A stretch of 64,000 nt of DNA from Fomes fomentarius (lineage: Eukaryota; Basidiomycota; Agaricomycetes; Polyporales; Polyporaceae). A program made the translations under genes and the position numbers. Every line of letters begins with the position of its first letter. The first letter of the stretch is position 1. Below, piece after piece: positions 33,774 through 46,144 of the stretch. The stretch is taken from contig JABYQN010000002.1 of the NCBI GenBank assembly GCA_022606135.1, positions 496,001-560,000 of the forward strand, given 5' to 3'. Under the pieces are notes generated by a model that made no database searches, was not told where the DNA came from, and worked only from the letters and a program-made list of their open reading frames with translations.

Positions 33774-34595
33774 TCATCTTGTTCTGCCGCTCCAGACGTC
33801 AGTCGCCTGGGCTTTGAGCAATGCAATTACTCGCGAGCGCACCTGGTAGTCGAGCAGGCATGCCTGAGCAAACCCCTCATTCTCCTGGCATTCCGCAACC
33901 CACTGCTCCCATAGCAGTTTGGCCTCCGCCACGAAGGCTGTATGGTACACAGGTTCAAGACAGAACGATGAGACCGAATGAGACTTCGATTTGTTGATGT
34001 TCCTCCACCAGCGATTGATGTGGCCCACAAAGTTGAACTGGCGGGCAATGAGCCAGGTAGATCGTTCTTCACAATAAGATCCTGAGTTCGACCACTCTGG
34101 GAAGGTATGGATGTGGAACTTGTTACTGATAATTGGTTTGTTGAAAAATATGGGTATGCAGAAATGCTGAAGCACGGTGGGAAGGGCCTCTTGTGTGCTG
34201 CCTTTGAATGTAGCGAGTAGTAGTAGTTGAATCGGGTATGCAACCTTGCTTGGGCCTCTTTTGTTGTGCTCCTCGGAGTCGTCAGGTGGTGGAATCTTGA
34301 AACTTGACCGGGTGATTGCAGGTCTCCCCTTAAATTTGTCTGGGTTAATAGATAGAGAACTACCTGAGGGAAATTCTATTCCAGGCGTCTTTTTGAAAAC
34401 TTCGTCGTTAATCGGAGTGTTCACAGATGCTGCCGCAGCCAAAATCTCCCATGTGTCGCAGCGGTTGGGAGCTCTGGGAGGGAAGTATTCTGTATGCACT
34501 GGATGCTTGCATCTGTGGCAGCTAGTAGTTGTATTGCAGGAGCTAGTAGGACCGAGAGTATGGCTGTGTGTCGAATGGAAGGGAGAATGAGGCAT
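33774..34595 (-). CDS. Hypothetical protein, 273 residues
   Basis: One uninterrupted frame from ATG 34595 to 33774. The N-terminal part has CHRCKHPVHTEYFPP, a possible half zinc finger. The C-terminal part has NFVGHINRWWRNINKSKSH and EAKLLWEQWVAECQENEG and reads like real protein. I do not recognise a family. Introns may be hidden in the middle (ATFKGSTQEALPTVL to IISNKFHIH). It diverges from PIYPN-B, sharing a 0.47-kb upstream region. Confidence 0.4.
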   Translation of the reverse strand: MPHSPFHSTHSHTLGPTSSCNTTTSCHRCKHPVHTEYFPPRAPNRCDTWEILAAAASVNTPINDEVFKKTPGIEFPSGSSLSINPDKFKGRPAITRSSFKIPPPDDSEEHNKRGPSKVAYPIQLLLLATFKGSTQEALPTVLQHFCIPIFFNKPIISNKFHIHTFPEWSNSGSYCEERSTWLIARQFNFVGHINRWWRNINKSKSHSVSSFCLEPVYHTAFVAEAKLLWEQWVAECQENEGFAQACLLDYQVRSRVIALLKAQATDVWSGRTR

Positions 34596-35068
34596 GGGTA
34601 ATCGCTGGAAGTGAGACCCTGGTGTGACGGGCTTTATTTCAGTCAGTGGTCCGGTTTTAAGTCATAACATCGAAAGATATCATCGCCTCGGCGTGATAAT
34701 CAAGATGGAAGCTCTCAATACTCCTTATCTGCAATTGAAATGCCGTTGTGCGCGGGATGCAACTAGTTCGTCTAGGAGCCCTCCAGCGCCACATCCATGA
34801 GAAGTTCCGCCTACGTGTCAAAACAGGTATAAACAATGGTACCTGTGGTAAGTGCTGACGCATCTTTATATTCTCCCTCACCTGCCAATCCTTAGCTACT
34901 CTGCACCACCATCCCTCCGCAATCATAAAGCTTGGAATTTTCTACGTAGTCCAGCGTCTTGGAAGACCAGACGCGTTGTCTACATCATCGAACCGTACTC
35001 AGGCTGTTGTTATTCTTATTCTAGCCGCTTGGAGATACTGCCACTGGCGCCACCGCATACGCCGCAGT
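34596..35068. other. Divergent intergenic region upstream of PIYPN-B
   Basis: No gene seen. Similarity to the PIYPN-A segment begins only at about 35038, so this promoter sequence is not shared with copy A. Confidence 0.4.
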
Positions 35069-37045
35069 ATGTCCCATCTCGGAGCACAAGGAAGCAATGT
35101 CATAGGCCATGGTACAAGAGGCGCCATACAAATAAAAATCGTTCCCAAGGTTGGGCGCATCGCAGTGGTGCGCATGGACCCAGTAGACATGGTGTCTCGC
35201 CTCAACCTAGATGATATCGCGCTAGCCCAAGCCCAAGCTCTGCATACCAAGAAATACCTCATTTACCTGGATGATGTGAGTACATGATACTAGTGGGGAT
35301 TGACAGCTTCATTTGCCTCATTCTCTTTCAGCCTCAGGATATTCCCCATCCGGATCGTGACTGGTGTCGTTATTGGGTCCATCCCATTGCTACGACACTC
35401 CGGGCCGTCTCAATCGAAGACGGACTGGCGGAGACCATGGTTCATCCTATCTATCCTAACGCCAAGTACGCAAACAAGGAGCCGGTGCGCTCCTCGCCAA
35501 TCCTGCCATTTCACAACTGCTACTTCTGGTTCCGAAGTTCCATGTCACTGCGTGTCCGGGTGAAGCGGGGCAAGGATTGGTACGACAACGACAACAGCAT
35601 AGAGGTACCTATCCCGGAGATCCTGAAGTTAGACTGGTATGACGATGTAGAAGATATGGACGCCCTGCTCGAACTGAATTATGGTACGTGCACACGTACC
35701 CATCGATTCACTGCCGTGATCAAGATCTAACACCAGTATCTTCAGATAGAACGGGAGGCTCGGATATGCTGAGCAATGGACCGTCATTGCCGCCTCCGCT
35801 CCGCACATACACACCCAGCTTGGATGTATCCAAAGGTGGAAACGAGTACCCGCCGCAGGTGACAGACCTTTCCAGGTCTCAAACAGCAATCGATGCCGAG
35901 CGCGCCCTTCGCTCGCCCCGCCCTTCGTCTCATCCCATCACGTCTAGTATACCACCGCATGCACGTGAGTCCTGGGATCTGATCCAGGATTGCCTCAATT
36001 TCAATCTGTTGGGATGGGAGGAAGATCCGACATTCAAGTTTATTCCTCTGGTCGATCTCTGGTTTGACCTAGAGGAACACCTCTCTTCCGAGAGTATTCC
36101 CAGTCCTGTAGACCTCTGGACGGAGCAAGAGAGAATCGGGATGTAAGTCAATCACTTTCGTCAATCTTTTGTGGATATCGCTGAACGTGAACGGTGATAG
36201 AATCGTTGAGGACGGTCTGCGGCGGCGCGCCGCAGAACAGGCTGTAGCTCGATCCTCGATACCACATGCTGCACGACTGATCTCACCACCTTCTTTCGCT
36301 CCGCCTCGAGAAAAGCGTCTGCGAACAGCATCGATGGAACAACCGTCAGGGCGCTCACAGTCGCAACAACCCCAAAATCCGGCTAGGACATCCAGGCATG
36401 TCCGCAGGTCATCACAGGTCTTCGACTCCGATCTCGAAACAATGAGTGTTGTTTCCATGAAGACGTATAGTGAGAGTGGCGACGCTAGGATGGCTATCCC
36501 ACCTCAACGGTCTTATGCTAGCCTTTTGCATCACGCCCCAGGCTCTCAGGAGCAGCGAACTGTGCCTCGTAAATGGCCATTTCAATCCAGGATTGCACGG
36601 AAAGCGTTCCAGGAACTTCGCCCTTCTGCGATACTTCGCCGTAGCGCTTCCCGGGAGTCTCGCTCTCCGCCGGGAGATACAGGCAGGACTCGGGAGCCCA
36701 AACCACAACCTCGGAGTTCGCGACAAGGTGAAGCGAGCCCAGGACGCACATCTGGCAGAGAAGGCAGAGGTAGGAATACGTTGTCTCGGCGTTGAGGTAT
36801 GCTCTTTCCGATCATCCGATGATGAGGATGTGACTAACGTCATATTCCACAGGCCGTGGAGCTCTTTTGACATAAGCGTCGAGACCGTACGAGAGGGAAT
36901 TCGTTTATCACCACGCTGCTCGACTACAGCTACTACTAGGATATCACTTGTATGTAGGTATGTAGTGTCGAGTTCCTCCTTATCTACCGTGCACTGCATG
37001 GACATCATGATGTGCGTTTGAATTGTCGGCCGCTCACTTCTGTGA
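35038..37045. repeat. Inverted segmental duplication, copy 2 (partner 2990-5008)
   Basis: See the partner at 2990-5008. This copy keeps the intact intron-1 donor and lacks the foldback element, so it better represents the ancestral state. Confidence 0.8.
35069..36795 (+). CDS. PIYPN family copy B
   Basis: Exons 35069-35275, 35332-35683, 35746-36142 and 36201-36795 join in frame. Landmarks: MSHLGAQGSN, GRIAVVRMDPVDMVSRLNL, KKYLIYLDD, WVHPIATTLRAVSIEDGLAE, HPIYPNAKYANKEP, FHNCYFWFRSSMSLRVRVKR, FIPLVDLWFDLEEHLSSESI, then a low-complexity Arg/Ser/Pro-rich tail that ends at TGA 36793-36795. The start at 35069 is chosen because conservation with copy A begins there, although an in-frame ATG lies at 34976. 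Another acceptor-like site with GCCGTGGAGCTC near 36852 is conserved in both copies, so a further 3' exon may exist. The six copies here show the family is lineage-specific and expanding. No known domain, signal peptide or membrane segment is visible; function unknown. Confidence 0.7.
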
Positions 37046-37643
37046 AGGTGCAGCTTGTGAGGTACCCTTTAGTGACGGTTTGATTACCATTCCTATCATC
37101 AATCGATCATTCCTATGGGAATTGGACTGTTCACATCCGTTGACGTGGGTCTGATTCGTTTTGGAAGTGTTGTGGTAGTGCGATTCGGACTTGGCACGAG
37201 GTCAAAATTCATTCCTGGTTACATCTCGCGTACATCAAGAGACCCTTCAAATTGCCGGCTGCTTCATAGTCCGGAGTACACTAAACGCGGGTCCATGAGC
37301 GAAAGCGATTATCACATCAATCACTATGACCATCCGTCGCTGTGTGTGCGTAGTGACAGTGGGAATCCGACCCCAGCATGATGCAGTCTGCGAAGCTCAC
37401 AACGTCTTCTTCTGCACGGAACCCCACAACCTCGGCGCAACGTGGCTCTACTAGCCCGACGGATGGAAGTACGTTGCGGCGGTCATTTTACCTCCTGCTG
37501 TCCTCAATGTCGATTACTCTCCGGCTAGATCGCTCTATGGCCGCGACAAGTGGTCACATGTGGAAGGGCAAATAAATGAGGAAGACGAAATCGGCTCATG
37601 AAGTATCCCTGCACTTTGCGTAGCAATTTAGAAGGGCGGAAGT
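36796..37643. other. Intergenic between PIYPN-B and PIYPN-C
   Basis: Contains the end of the segmental duplication (to about 37045). The rest has only short open frames without signal. Confidence 0.4.
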
Positions 37644-39320
37644 CTACAGGAGTGCATGGATACACGACTCAAGGTGCAAGCATAGGGCGGTACTCACGTC
37701 TAGGTTTGCGCCCAGCCGGCGCCTCACAGACCTCTTCACTCCTTTGAACAGGTTGAAGGGGTTCCCCGGTTTGGCTCCTTTCACTACAAGGATGACTATC
37801 CTGGCTGCAGGTGAAGTAACTCTTATCATCGTCGGCACCGTTCCCAAACGGAGCGGTTATCTTCAACGGAGGGAGGCAGGGATCACGCGTCCTCGCTTGC
37901 TCTCAGATGATGCTGAGCGAATAAATGCTTAGAGCGGCGTCGAGTTCTGTATCTGATTAAACGCTATAGTATTATAAGCTAGCGGCGGGGTGACGCAAAG
38001 AACACAGCGAGGGGGAAAACTCCAGAACCACAGAGTGTATAGAGGTTGATACGAGGTTCACCGGTCAGGGACGGCATTCTATGGCCAGACAGGAACATAT
38101 GGTAATCGTAAACGGTTGCGTATACTTCCTGCACACCGTCGCATGTTGTAAAGTACCACGGTTGGTTTGAACCCTAAGACAGGTAAGTTCGCGTTGATAT
38201 ATGCACGCCACCTTCAACAACGCCTTCTCACCTTTCTTTCCCCTCGGAAGAACCTTGTCCGTAGACTCAACAGGGACACCCGAATGAGTCTCTGAAACGT
38301 TTCCATGGCCCTCCTGTCGATGGTAGGCGGTAGCAATGAGCCTGTTGTCAAACACACCTTGATTGTCTGGAAGTCGTTCTAACGGAGAGTGGAAAAAGGT
38401 ACGTACGCTGTTACTTTCTCGCACTCCTTGTAGAGGGCAATAGGATTTGGAATCTCTTCCTGCCGCAGATGCGAAGTGAGGTCGAACCAGATATCCACAA
38501 CCGGATATAAATCCATATTTGTATTGGGGTCTCCGAAAATCCCCATCCCAACCAATTCACTAACGATTTCGTTGACAGAGTTAGAACTGTTTCCGGAGAC
38601 ATTGGAAGAAGTTTCCTCCGCAGTACTAGGGTGCCGGCCCTCCTCGTTCACTTGAGGATCAAGTGCACATTCTACGGCAGAATCCTCTGCAATCTCGTGC
38701 GTTGAGAGATTCTCTGAGGTCAATCGTGTAGGACTCGCCACCACTTGTGCCCCAAATGCAGGGATCTGATGTAGCTTCTCGAATTCTTCCATCCGAAGGT
38801 AGTCGATGCTTCTGAGATGAAACAACTCTATTTTGGACGTTACGGGGAGCTTGACGGCATGGTCAATATCGAACATTTCCGGAGGACAGCGTATCCGGAC
38901 GTTCAATTGGGCTCGTGACCAATGATAGCAGTTGTTGTATGGAAACTCGGCCTCGGTATGAACCGGTGCACGAGCAGTAGGATGGTTGGTGTTTGGATAG
39001 ATAGGGATGCACATATCTGCTGTCATGCCAGTCTTGTCATCTATGGGCCCAAGGCACGGCGCAATAGGGGATACCCGCATTGGATACCACGGTTTGTTGG
39101 GAAAAGGAAGCGTGAGTTGCTGTTGATGACATTCAGAGCTCTGAGTTCAATTTCCACTAAAGATACTCGCCTGATCCAGGTATACTAGGTAGGATTTCGG
39201 CTGTATGTCCTTTGCAGCAGCAGCCAGGAGATCCTCGTACCCATACTGCTCCAATGTCGCCGTAGGATTGACACGCATCACCGCATATCGCCCTGGAAGT
39301 GGGGCAAAGACAACAGTCAT
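37644..39320 (-). CDS. PIYPN family copy C, GC-AG first intron
   Basis: Exon 1 (39171-39320) encodes 50 residues, MTVVFAPLPGRYAVMRVNPT to YLVYLDQ. The next base pair after CAG is GC (GCGAGT), a GC-type donor, and exon 2 starts at 39119 with QLTLPFPNKPWYPMRVSPIAP. Exon 2 carries MCIPIYPNTNHPTARAPVHT, FPYNNCYHWSRAQLNVRIR and NMDLYPVVDIWFDLTSHLRQ and ends at KVTA with a phase-2 intron as in copies B and E. A third exon (about 38248-38374) and a last one near 37690-37800 (AKPGNPFNLFKGVKRSVRRRLG) are likely but not proven, so the 3' end is approximate. Function unknown. Confidence 0.65.
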
Positions 39321-39855
39321 GGTGATCGATTGGAACCGCGCGTAGAAGCACTGGTACAGATGGGGTAGTAGGAGGAACGAGGTCGCGTCGAATTTGGAAA
39401 CTCTGCCAGAGCCTCCGTGCTGAAGCCTACTGCTCTTTTCACATGTTGGTATTTGTGGGTACATCTATTCTCGCTGCAATCTCTACGGGCGGCATGGCAC
39501 TGTATTGTGGATCACGAGCGCATGATGCGCCGGAAAATGATGTTGTGCCCATAGAGCGTCAGCACTAGGGCCATACAGGAATGTACAGGGGACGAGATAC
39601 ACGCGTGACAAGCGTACGGAGCCCGTGTAAAACTTTCGATCCTTGACGTCCTGCAAAGACATCTGTCACAATAGAATGTCTTCAGGGGTCAGAAGAGCCG
39701 GCTGCACTTACAGAGTCTGGGGCAAGTCTCGTCCTTTGTGCCTCCCAGTTCTGGTATTGAGGTGGATTGTCTTCGATTACATGCATCCCTCGATGCAACT
39801 GCGTGGTGGAGAATTTTTCAGGATAAGATTCTTCGATTATCCTGGACACCACAAG

Positions 39856-40730
39856 TCAGCAAAGAGCCTCCAGTGTAGCATGCCTAATGACTTCATCGCA
39901 CTCCTTGTACAGCTCAGCGAGGCATAGTATCGCCTCTGCTTTGACGTCATCTCCAAGTTTAAAGCAGAGGTCGAGGAGGGGCAGCAACTCCAGGTCCTTG
40001 TACGTGTTTTGAACATGTTCGCCCTCATCATTTCCTCAACGGTGTTCGAAGATGCCCCGGAGTATACCGGGAACATGTCATCTTGGTTTGGCAGATTCTC
40101 ATCATATTCGATGTATGTAGCGGTGATGGTTGATCTGGATAAGACGATTCTTGTCATATGACGACGTACTGCGTCACGAGAAGCAAAGAGTTCACCAGAG
40201 TGCCACGATGCAGGCGTCGGACTACGCATAGAGACAGCATCAGGATCCTCTCCAGCGAGGACAGCGCGTTTCATTTTGCTCATGCAATTCGCGTCGCGGC
40301 CGAAGTCGGACAACATCTGGAACTTGCTCGTCCCGGGAAGCCACACAGATATCGACATTAAAGCGCTCCTCCCACGTGTGCACGCGAATATCCAGATTCG
40401 ACCACATCCAATGGTAGCACTGGCAGTTTGGAAATGGAAAATCCGGCTCCATATGTATTGGCGTACGACCTGTGGGGTACACCTTGTTGGGGAAGACGAG
40501 GATGCACATGTCGGAGGTGATGCAGAGGTAGGGGTCTTCTGGGCGAAGAGACAGCGAAGAAGCATGAGCATTGTTACTGTAATAGAGGGGGAAGTCTGAC
40601 AGCGTACACGGTCAACGTAGAGGAGGTAAGACTTTGGTTTCAACGCCTCCGCCTCCGCCAGCGCGACTACGTCGATAAGGTGCCTGACCATTGCGATAGG
40701 ATCCATGCATATTACCGCATGCCTGTTGGG
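39856..40730 (-). pseudogene. PIYPN family copy D, frameshifted
   Basis: The first exon ends VICMDPIAMVRHLIDVVALA...SYLLYVD at 40610. The next begins at 40538 with DPYLCITSDMCILVFPNKVYP, then FPFPNCQCYHWMWSNLDIRV. The family frame changes near 40350 (to WLPGTSKFQMLSDFGRDAN) and again at the T run 40007-40010, after which KDLELLPLLDLCFKLGDDVK and ELYKECDEVIRHATLEALC run to a stop at 39856. The second shift is in a homopolymer, the first is not. The start is not resolved. Probably a pseudogene; possibly partly sequence error. Confidence 0.65.
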
Positions 40731-42104
40731 CGGAGGACGAAACTGAATTCTCGCCTCCGAGGAAAGAAGACAATGATGGTTCGGCGTAGGTGGCAGAGGG
40801 CTGGCGCACTGGAGAATGGAGCCAAGAAAAGAGGAGGTAGAGGAATCAATTCATGGATTAAACACAACAAATATCAGCCAGTTGGACGCAGTAAGAAATA
40901 ATAGAGAGCGTGGGCCATGGGGAACAAGGAGCACCGAGATCTGAACAAGCCCAGTCTGATCGACAGTATTTGCATATGTTTGCTGATGTTCGGATCCAAG
41001 CTCCTTGCAGTCGCCCTGCAATTGGACAATGACATCAGTTGCATCCCAGTCTCGTGCCTGTTGTTCTTATTATACTTGCAGCGCAGATGAGATAGGCCCT
41101 GTCGGACATTGTCAACACCACCATTTCATCCTATCGTACACGTTATGTGCAAGTGCGCTTACGACTCACAGAAGAACGACGTACCCCAAGCAAGGGATTC
41201 GCGGCGAAAGGCACAGGCAGGCGACATTTGTGCTATCCAGGAGTCAGTCTTTCAACCAACGCTTACAGAACTCAATATCCAACCTCGATCGCTCCTCCGA
41301 GGTGTACCCTCGCTCGGAGGCCATTCAAGATCCTGTCCACGAAGCGCAGAGCAACTCACGAGATCCGACCTTGCATCATGGTCGATACCAGCGACATCCA
41401 GACGGTGGGCGAGAAAGCGAAGGTTTAACTCCGCGCGGAGTGCTCTATGCGGGAGAAGGCATGGGAAGCTAAGCGCGGCCTGAACAAGGCATGCGCATTA
41501 GCTAGTCTGTACGCTTCAGAAGGTCGTGTAAGTCTGTCACTGCTAGGGATTGTTAGTAGATGAAATGACGTGGATAATGCGCTTCGATCCAGAGACATTG
41601 GCACGAGATTGGAATTTTCTCGCCCATCCCTCTTTCCTATCAATCACTGTATACAGATGGGCCCATATGAATATATCATGTATAATACATTATCCACCGG
41701 TTCACTCACCTACTTATCAGACAAGCACTGTGACAAGGACACATGATGTGGCAGGGGAGGCGGAGAGACGAGTCGTCGCTTGTAATAGTATTGTCGACCA
41801 ACATTTGGAAGCAACAAGATGACCTTAGGTAACCCAGGAAAGAGGGGATCTGGAGTAGGACGCAATCGAGTCATACGAAGGTCGAGATAAAGACAGAATT
41901 CAGAACAGCAACCTGGAGGCTGTAACAAGTTCAGAATCAAGATCGATTGAGTCGTATGGACGCTCGCAGCTATTGCGTATGTAGCGCCCACAGGCTTGTC
42001 CCACAACTACCACCTTCAACTCCGAGTCCAACTCGTGCTCTACAGACCTCACTGAGTTCCTCTACTATATTTGACCTACATAACATCAGTCGCATACACC
42101 TGCG
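40731..42104. other. Intergenic, no supported gene
   Basis: Overlapping short open frames at 41005-41483 in all three + frames do not join into a product I can recognise. The rest is AT-richer with no signal. Holds the EFG1 promoter side. Confidence 0.35.
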
Positions 42105-43027
42105 ATGGGTCAGTCGCGCAAAGCAACAGTATCGGACCCCTCGTCTTCGAGGCAGCCCTCAGCGCACACGCTTGCGCAGAAAAATTCAAAACGTCCCCAG
42201 CACAAGAAACATCCCGCCCCCCCTCTCAATCCTCCTCCGCACTTCCAGGCGTACAAAAGATCAAAGCCGCCCTCCGGCAGACCCGCCGTCTGCTCGCCAA
42301 AGACAAGCTCGCCGCAGATGTACGCGTGGCGACTGAGCGGCGGCTCAAGTCGCTCGAGACGGACCTCGCGCGGGCGGAGCAGGCGCGCGTCGAGCGTACT
42401 CTGGCGACGCGCTACCACAAGATCAAGTTTTTCGAGCGGCAGAAGGTGACGCGGAGGCTGTTGCAGACGAAGAAGCAGCTCGCGGCTGCCACGGAGAAGA
42501 AGGAGCGGAAGAAGCTGGAGGCGAGGCTGGCGGAGCTTCGGGTCGACTTGAACTACATCCTGCATTATCCGAAGACGAAGAAGTATATCTCGTTGTTCCC
42601 GCCCGAGGTCAGGAATGGAGAGGAGGAGGTGACGGAGAAGAGGAAGAGCAAGGCGAGAGCGGAGGAGCTGTCGGAGACGGATAGACAGAGGGAGGAGATT
42701 AGGAGATGGATTCGGGAGCAGATGGATGGGGGCGGGTTGAGCTGGGAACCCGAGGATGAGCTGGCGCGGGCTGAGGGTGGGAAGAACGTCACCAGCTACG
42801 GGCATGACTACAAGGAGAAGGGGCCAGTCAAGTCAACGGACGACGCGCGAGGAGAGGACTCAAAACTGGCTCCAAAGCCTGCCAAGGGCGGTGTCGCAGA
42901 TGACGAGTTCTTCGGTGCAGATGATGACGAGGAAGATGAGGACAGCGGTGCGCAAAGCGAGGAAAGCAGTGGGGATGGGGATGAGGAAGAGGGTGAGGAA
43001 GAGGACAGTGAGATGGACGAGGACTAG
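42105..43027 (+). CDS. EFG1: rRNA-processing protein EFG1
   Basis: EFG1 is a nucleolar coiled-coil protein needed for early processing of 18S rRNA precursors. The frame has ALPGVQKIKAALRQTRRLLA, DVRVATERRLKSLETDLARA, RYHKIKFFERQKVTRRLLQT and LNYILHYPKTKKYISLFPPE, then a long helical and acidic tail (DDDEEDED..., EEEGEEEDSEMDED). Coiled-coil prediction is obvious by eye. The N-terminal residues MGQSRKATVSDPS to KRPQHKKHPAP are in another frame: the run of seven C at 42217-42223 would join them if it had eight. No intron fits. As the gene is essential in yeast, a sequence error is more likely than a mutation. An alternative start in the main frame at 42071 gives an unlikely N-terminus. Confidence 0.85.
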
Positions 43028-43028
43028 A

Positions 43029-43530
43029 TATGCTGTTCGACGGTGAGTCCTCCATGATTACTCTACACGGGCTGTTATACTGACCTCGGGCAGCTTTGTA
43101 CCTACTTGACACTTCTAGTGTACTACATGACTCAAATTTGCAGACTACTCTCCTGCACAATGCGCAGTCTGCGCGATGATCCACTCGGTCGAGGGCCTGT
43201 CCGTCTGCAACATCTCCGAACATGGATACGCTCTCGTCCGCCGTGCACGGTGCGTCACGGTCACGGTAGACATCATGTCGCGCTCAGCCGTTCCGCAACT
43301 TGGCTTGAACTCCGATAGCGAACCGCAACCTTCACATATTATGCAGAGCAGCCCCGCATCGCCCTACGCACTATCCGCAACATGCGCAGCGGTCGCTACC
43401 AGGCGTCGAATCTGCGTCGTACAGCATTCTGACTCCCGAGAGTGCTACGAGGAGCGGTGAGAGTGATCCTTATGATGATATGTTTTTGGTAGGGGAGACG
43501 GGGCCGGAGGTCGTGTCTCGCTACTCTTAA
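43029..43530 (+). CDS. Possible small gene downstream of EFG1
   Basis: ATGCTGTTCGACG then GTGAGT, an acceptor at 43141-43143, and DYSPAQCAVCAMIHSVEGLS form a plausible start. An end reading ILTPESATRSGESDPYDDMF...VVSRYS to TAA 43528-43530 looks coding in another frame. I could not find introns that link both parts. It starts one base pair after the EFG1 stop and may instead be its 3' UTR. Confidence 0.25.
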
Positions 43531-44570
43531 GAGAAGCATACAGCAATCCAGATGCCTCCGTGAAAGTGTTGAGACGAGCGATATCCCCGGAAAACGACTT
43601 GTTCAGATAACTCGGCATCGGTCAACGATATCGTCCCATAATCTGTGCATCTCCAGCATCGTCTCCGCCATGTTCTCGAATCACCCGCATATTGGACAGG
43701 TCGTTGATTGTTTGAGGATGAAGTAGCGACGGAACGACTCCCAGCGTCGCATGGGTCAAGACCCCCTTCGATGGCCTCGTTATGGACGACCTAGAGTCGT
43801 GAAATTCTTCGACTTCTCCTGAACGCGCCGCTAGGCTGAATCGCTGTGCGGGTTCGTCTCGGCATCTACAGGTGACCTGTCTAGAAGCTCTTCGTAAGTG
43901 TTCAATCCTTCTGATCAGCAGTCAGCATAGGAGTGACGCAAAGTTCTGGCTGTTGAAACTTCACATTCATCCTGCGAAGCTTACCGGTATCAGGGTGGCA
44001 TGGTGACTATGAGCCCACCGACCTCCCCGGTTAATAGTCATGAAGATATTGGAATTCTCATACGTATGTCCGCTCTCTATGACTGTGGCTGTTGCAGTAC
44101 TGACCTTTCATTCATTCGTATATTCGCCAAATTTGCTCACCCTCGAATACATATAGATGCCCAGGTCTGTACGGTCGTTTTGAAATTCCTTCTGCGTGCG
44201 TTTATATAATAGTCAAAGTGAAGAGCGCTTCGTTTCGAACCGTGATCGTATGGCATTCCAAGATCCGCACTTCTATCGTCTGATCCCAGTTTGCTTGCTA
44301 CTTCCAAACCATGCAGCGATGAGAGCAGAATTACAGAATATGGCGCAGGTCAGCAGCTCGTGGAGCGGCTTCCCGGTTGTTCCTCTGGGGAGCCCGGACC
44401 GCCGGACCGAGCGAGCCTTGGAGGCAAGGACTCAAGAGCGTCGAGCAGCGGGAAAAGGAGCTGATCCCGCGGGTATAAATTCGGCGCGCATCTCTCTGCT
44501 ATCGCCCCTCATCTCTCCTCTTTGCTTCTCTCTGCATCCCATCATCTCACACGACCTCCGTACCAGCACG
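43531..44570. other. Intergenic, promoter of the aldo/keto reductase
   Basis: No gene seen. Holds the TATA box at 44474-44480. Confidence 0.45.
44474..44480 (+). promoter_or_regulatory. TATA box of the aldo/keto reductase gene
   Basis: TATAAAT about 91 bp upstream of the ATG at 44571, in a good core context (CGGGTATAAATTCGG). Confidence 0.65.
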
Positions 44571-45821
44571 ATGTCTTTCGGAAAAGTCTTGTCGCTCTCG
44601 ACCGGTGCGAAGATCCCCCAGATCGGCCTTGGGACATGGCTTTCCAAGCCGAAAGAAGTCGAGAATGCTGTAAGTGTGTTAATTGACGCGGAGCCTCGAG
44701 AAGTTCCAAGTTGTGAGCAAGAGAGGCGGACGCGAGTCTAACTGCGGGGTCCGGGACAGGTCGAGATCGCGATTCGCGCGGGGTACAGGCACATTGACGC
44801 TGCGATGATCTATCAAAACCAGGAAGAGGTGCGCATCGTGCTTCCTTAACGTTGCCAGCCATCCTTACAGCTATGCTACGCAGGTTGGCCGCGCACTCAA
44901 GAAGGTCATCCCTTCAGTCGTGAAGCGCGAAGAGCTCTTCATCACGACCAAGCTCTGGAACACCTCGCGCAGGCCCGATCTCGTCGAGAAGGAGCTCGAC
45001 GAGTCGCTCAAGCAGCTCGGGCTCGACTACGTTGATCTCTACCTGATCCACTGGCCCGTCGCCTTCCCTCCCGGCGGTGACTTCGAGCCTGAGGACCCCG
45101 AGCGGCCTGGCTGGGTGAAGCTTGACCTCGAGACGAGCCTCGTCGACACATGGAAGGTGTTCATTGAGCTCCCGAAGACGGGCAAGGTCAAGGCGATCGG
45201 GGTGTCCAACTTCAGTATCGAGCACATCAAGGGCATCGCGGAGGCGACAGGCGTCTGGCCCGCGGCAAACCAGGTCGAGCTTCACCCGCTGAACCCCCAG
45301 GAGGAGTTGATCCAGTTCGCGAAGGAGCACAACATCCATATCACGGCATACAGCCCACTGGGGAACAACTGTGAGTAGTCATTTTGTGGACTTCTGGTGG
45401 GAGTGGTGTTGACGATTGGATGGGACATGCGCAGTGGCCGGCCACAAGAAGCTCACGGACTACCCTGAGATTATCGAGATCGCGCAGAAGTATAAGGCGA
45501 CGACCGCGCAGGTACTCATCGCGTGGGCAGTGAAGCGCGGATACTCGGTCGTCCCCAAGAGTGTCACGCAAGGTTCGTGTTATCCGCTTGCTATCATGCT
45601 CCACGCAAGCAGAGACTGATAAATCTGCACCGACAGAGCGCATTGTCTCGAACTTCCAGCAGATTGAGCTGTCGGACGAGGACTACGAGACGATCGCTGA
45701 GCTCGGGCGTAAGAACCCGAAGCGGTACAACGTGAAGACGACGTACCCGCCATTCTGGGATATCAACATCTTCAACGACGAGCTCGAGAAGACGACGACG
45801 AACCAGATCAAGATCGTCTAA
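44571..45821 (+). CDS. Aldo/keto reductase (AKR superfamily)
   Basis: NADPH-dependent reductase of aldehydes and ketones. Five exons (44571-44669, 44760-44828, 44884-45370, 45435-45572 and 45637-45821) join in frame to about 325 residues, the usual AKR length. The catalytic tetrad is visible: Asp and Tyr in [13 protein letters not shown], Lys in ITTKLW and His in LIHWP. Also [35 protein letters not shown] and the cofactor segment [10 protein letters not shown]. It is most like fungal glycerol dehydrogenase or aldose-reductase types. Cytosolic; no signal peptide. A TATA box and a pyrimidine-rich leader precede it, fitting a well-expressed gene. No lesions. Confidence 0.92.
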
Positions 45822-46144
45822 GTTGCGCGCACGCGTTGTGTTCGGGGAGGATATACCACCTTCGCACCTTCGCAGAGAGCAGTGTACTTATCTGTAATCA
45901 TATCACTTTTCGTCCATCTCAAGCACTCTCGAACTCACGGTCGGCGTGGAGCGAAGTCACTGTATGATTCCGTCGTTAAGCATACGGAACAAATGATTCC
46001 TCCAAGTCTCTCTCCTATCTTCTGGCAGCGGGTTGTCGCTCGCTCGCTTCGAACGCGAACGGGACCATATTCGTCATGCACCCCTCATATTGTGCATGAA
46101 AATTAAGAACGTCCCCGCCTTGCCCCTCTGTAGCCTCGACTCGT
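45822..46144. other. Intergenic, 3' side of the reductase
   Basis: No gene seen. Confidence 0.4.

Noticed and set aside
41005..41483. Three overlapping + strand frames of 90-155 residues
   Set aside because: All three frames are open by chance over a GC-rich stretch, and none resembles a known protein or joins to others.
42110..42805. 231-residue minus-strand frame opposite EFG1
   Set aside because: The + strand carries the conserved EFG1 protein; Leu/Arg bias fits an antisense frame.
44914..45339. 141-residue minus-strand frame opposite the aldo/keto reductase
   Set aside because: Shadow of a GC-rich conserved exon.
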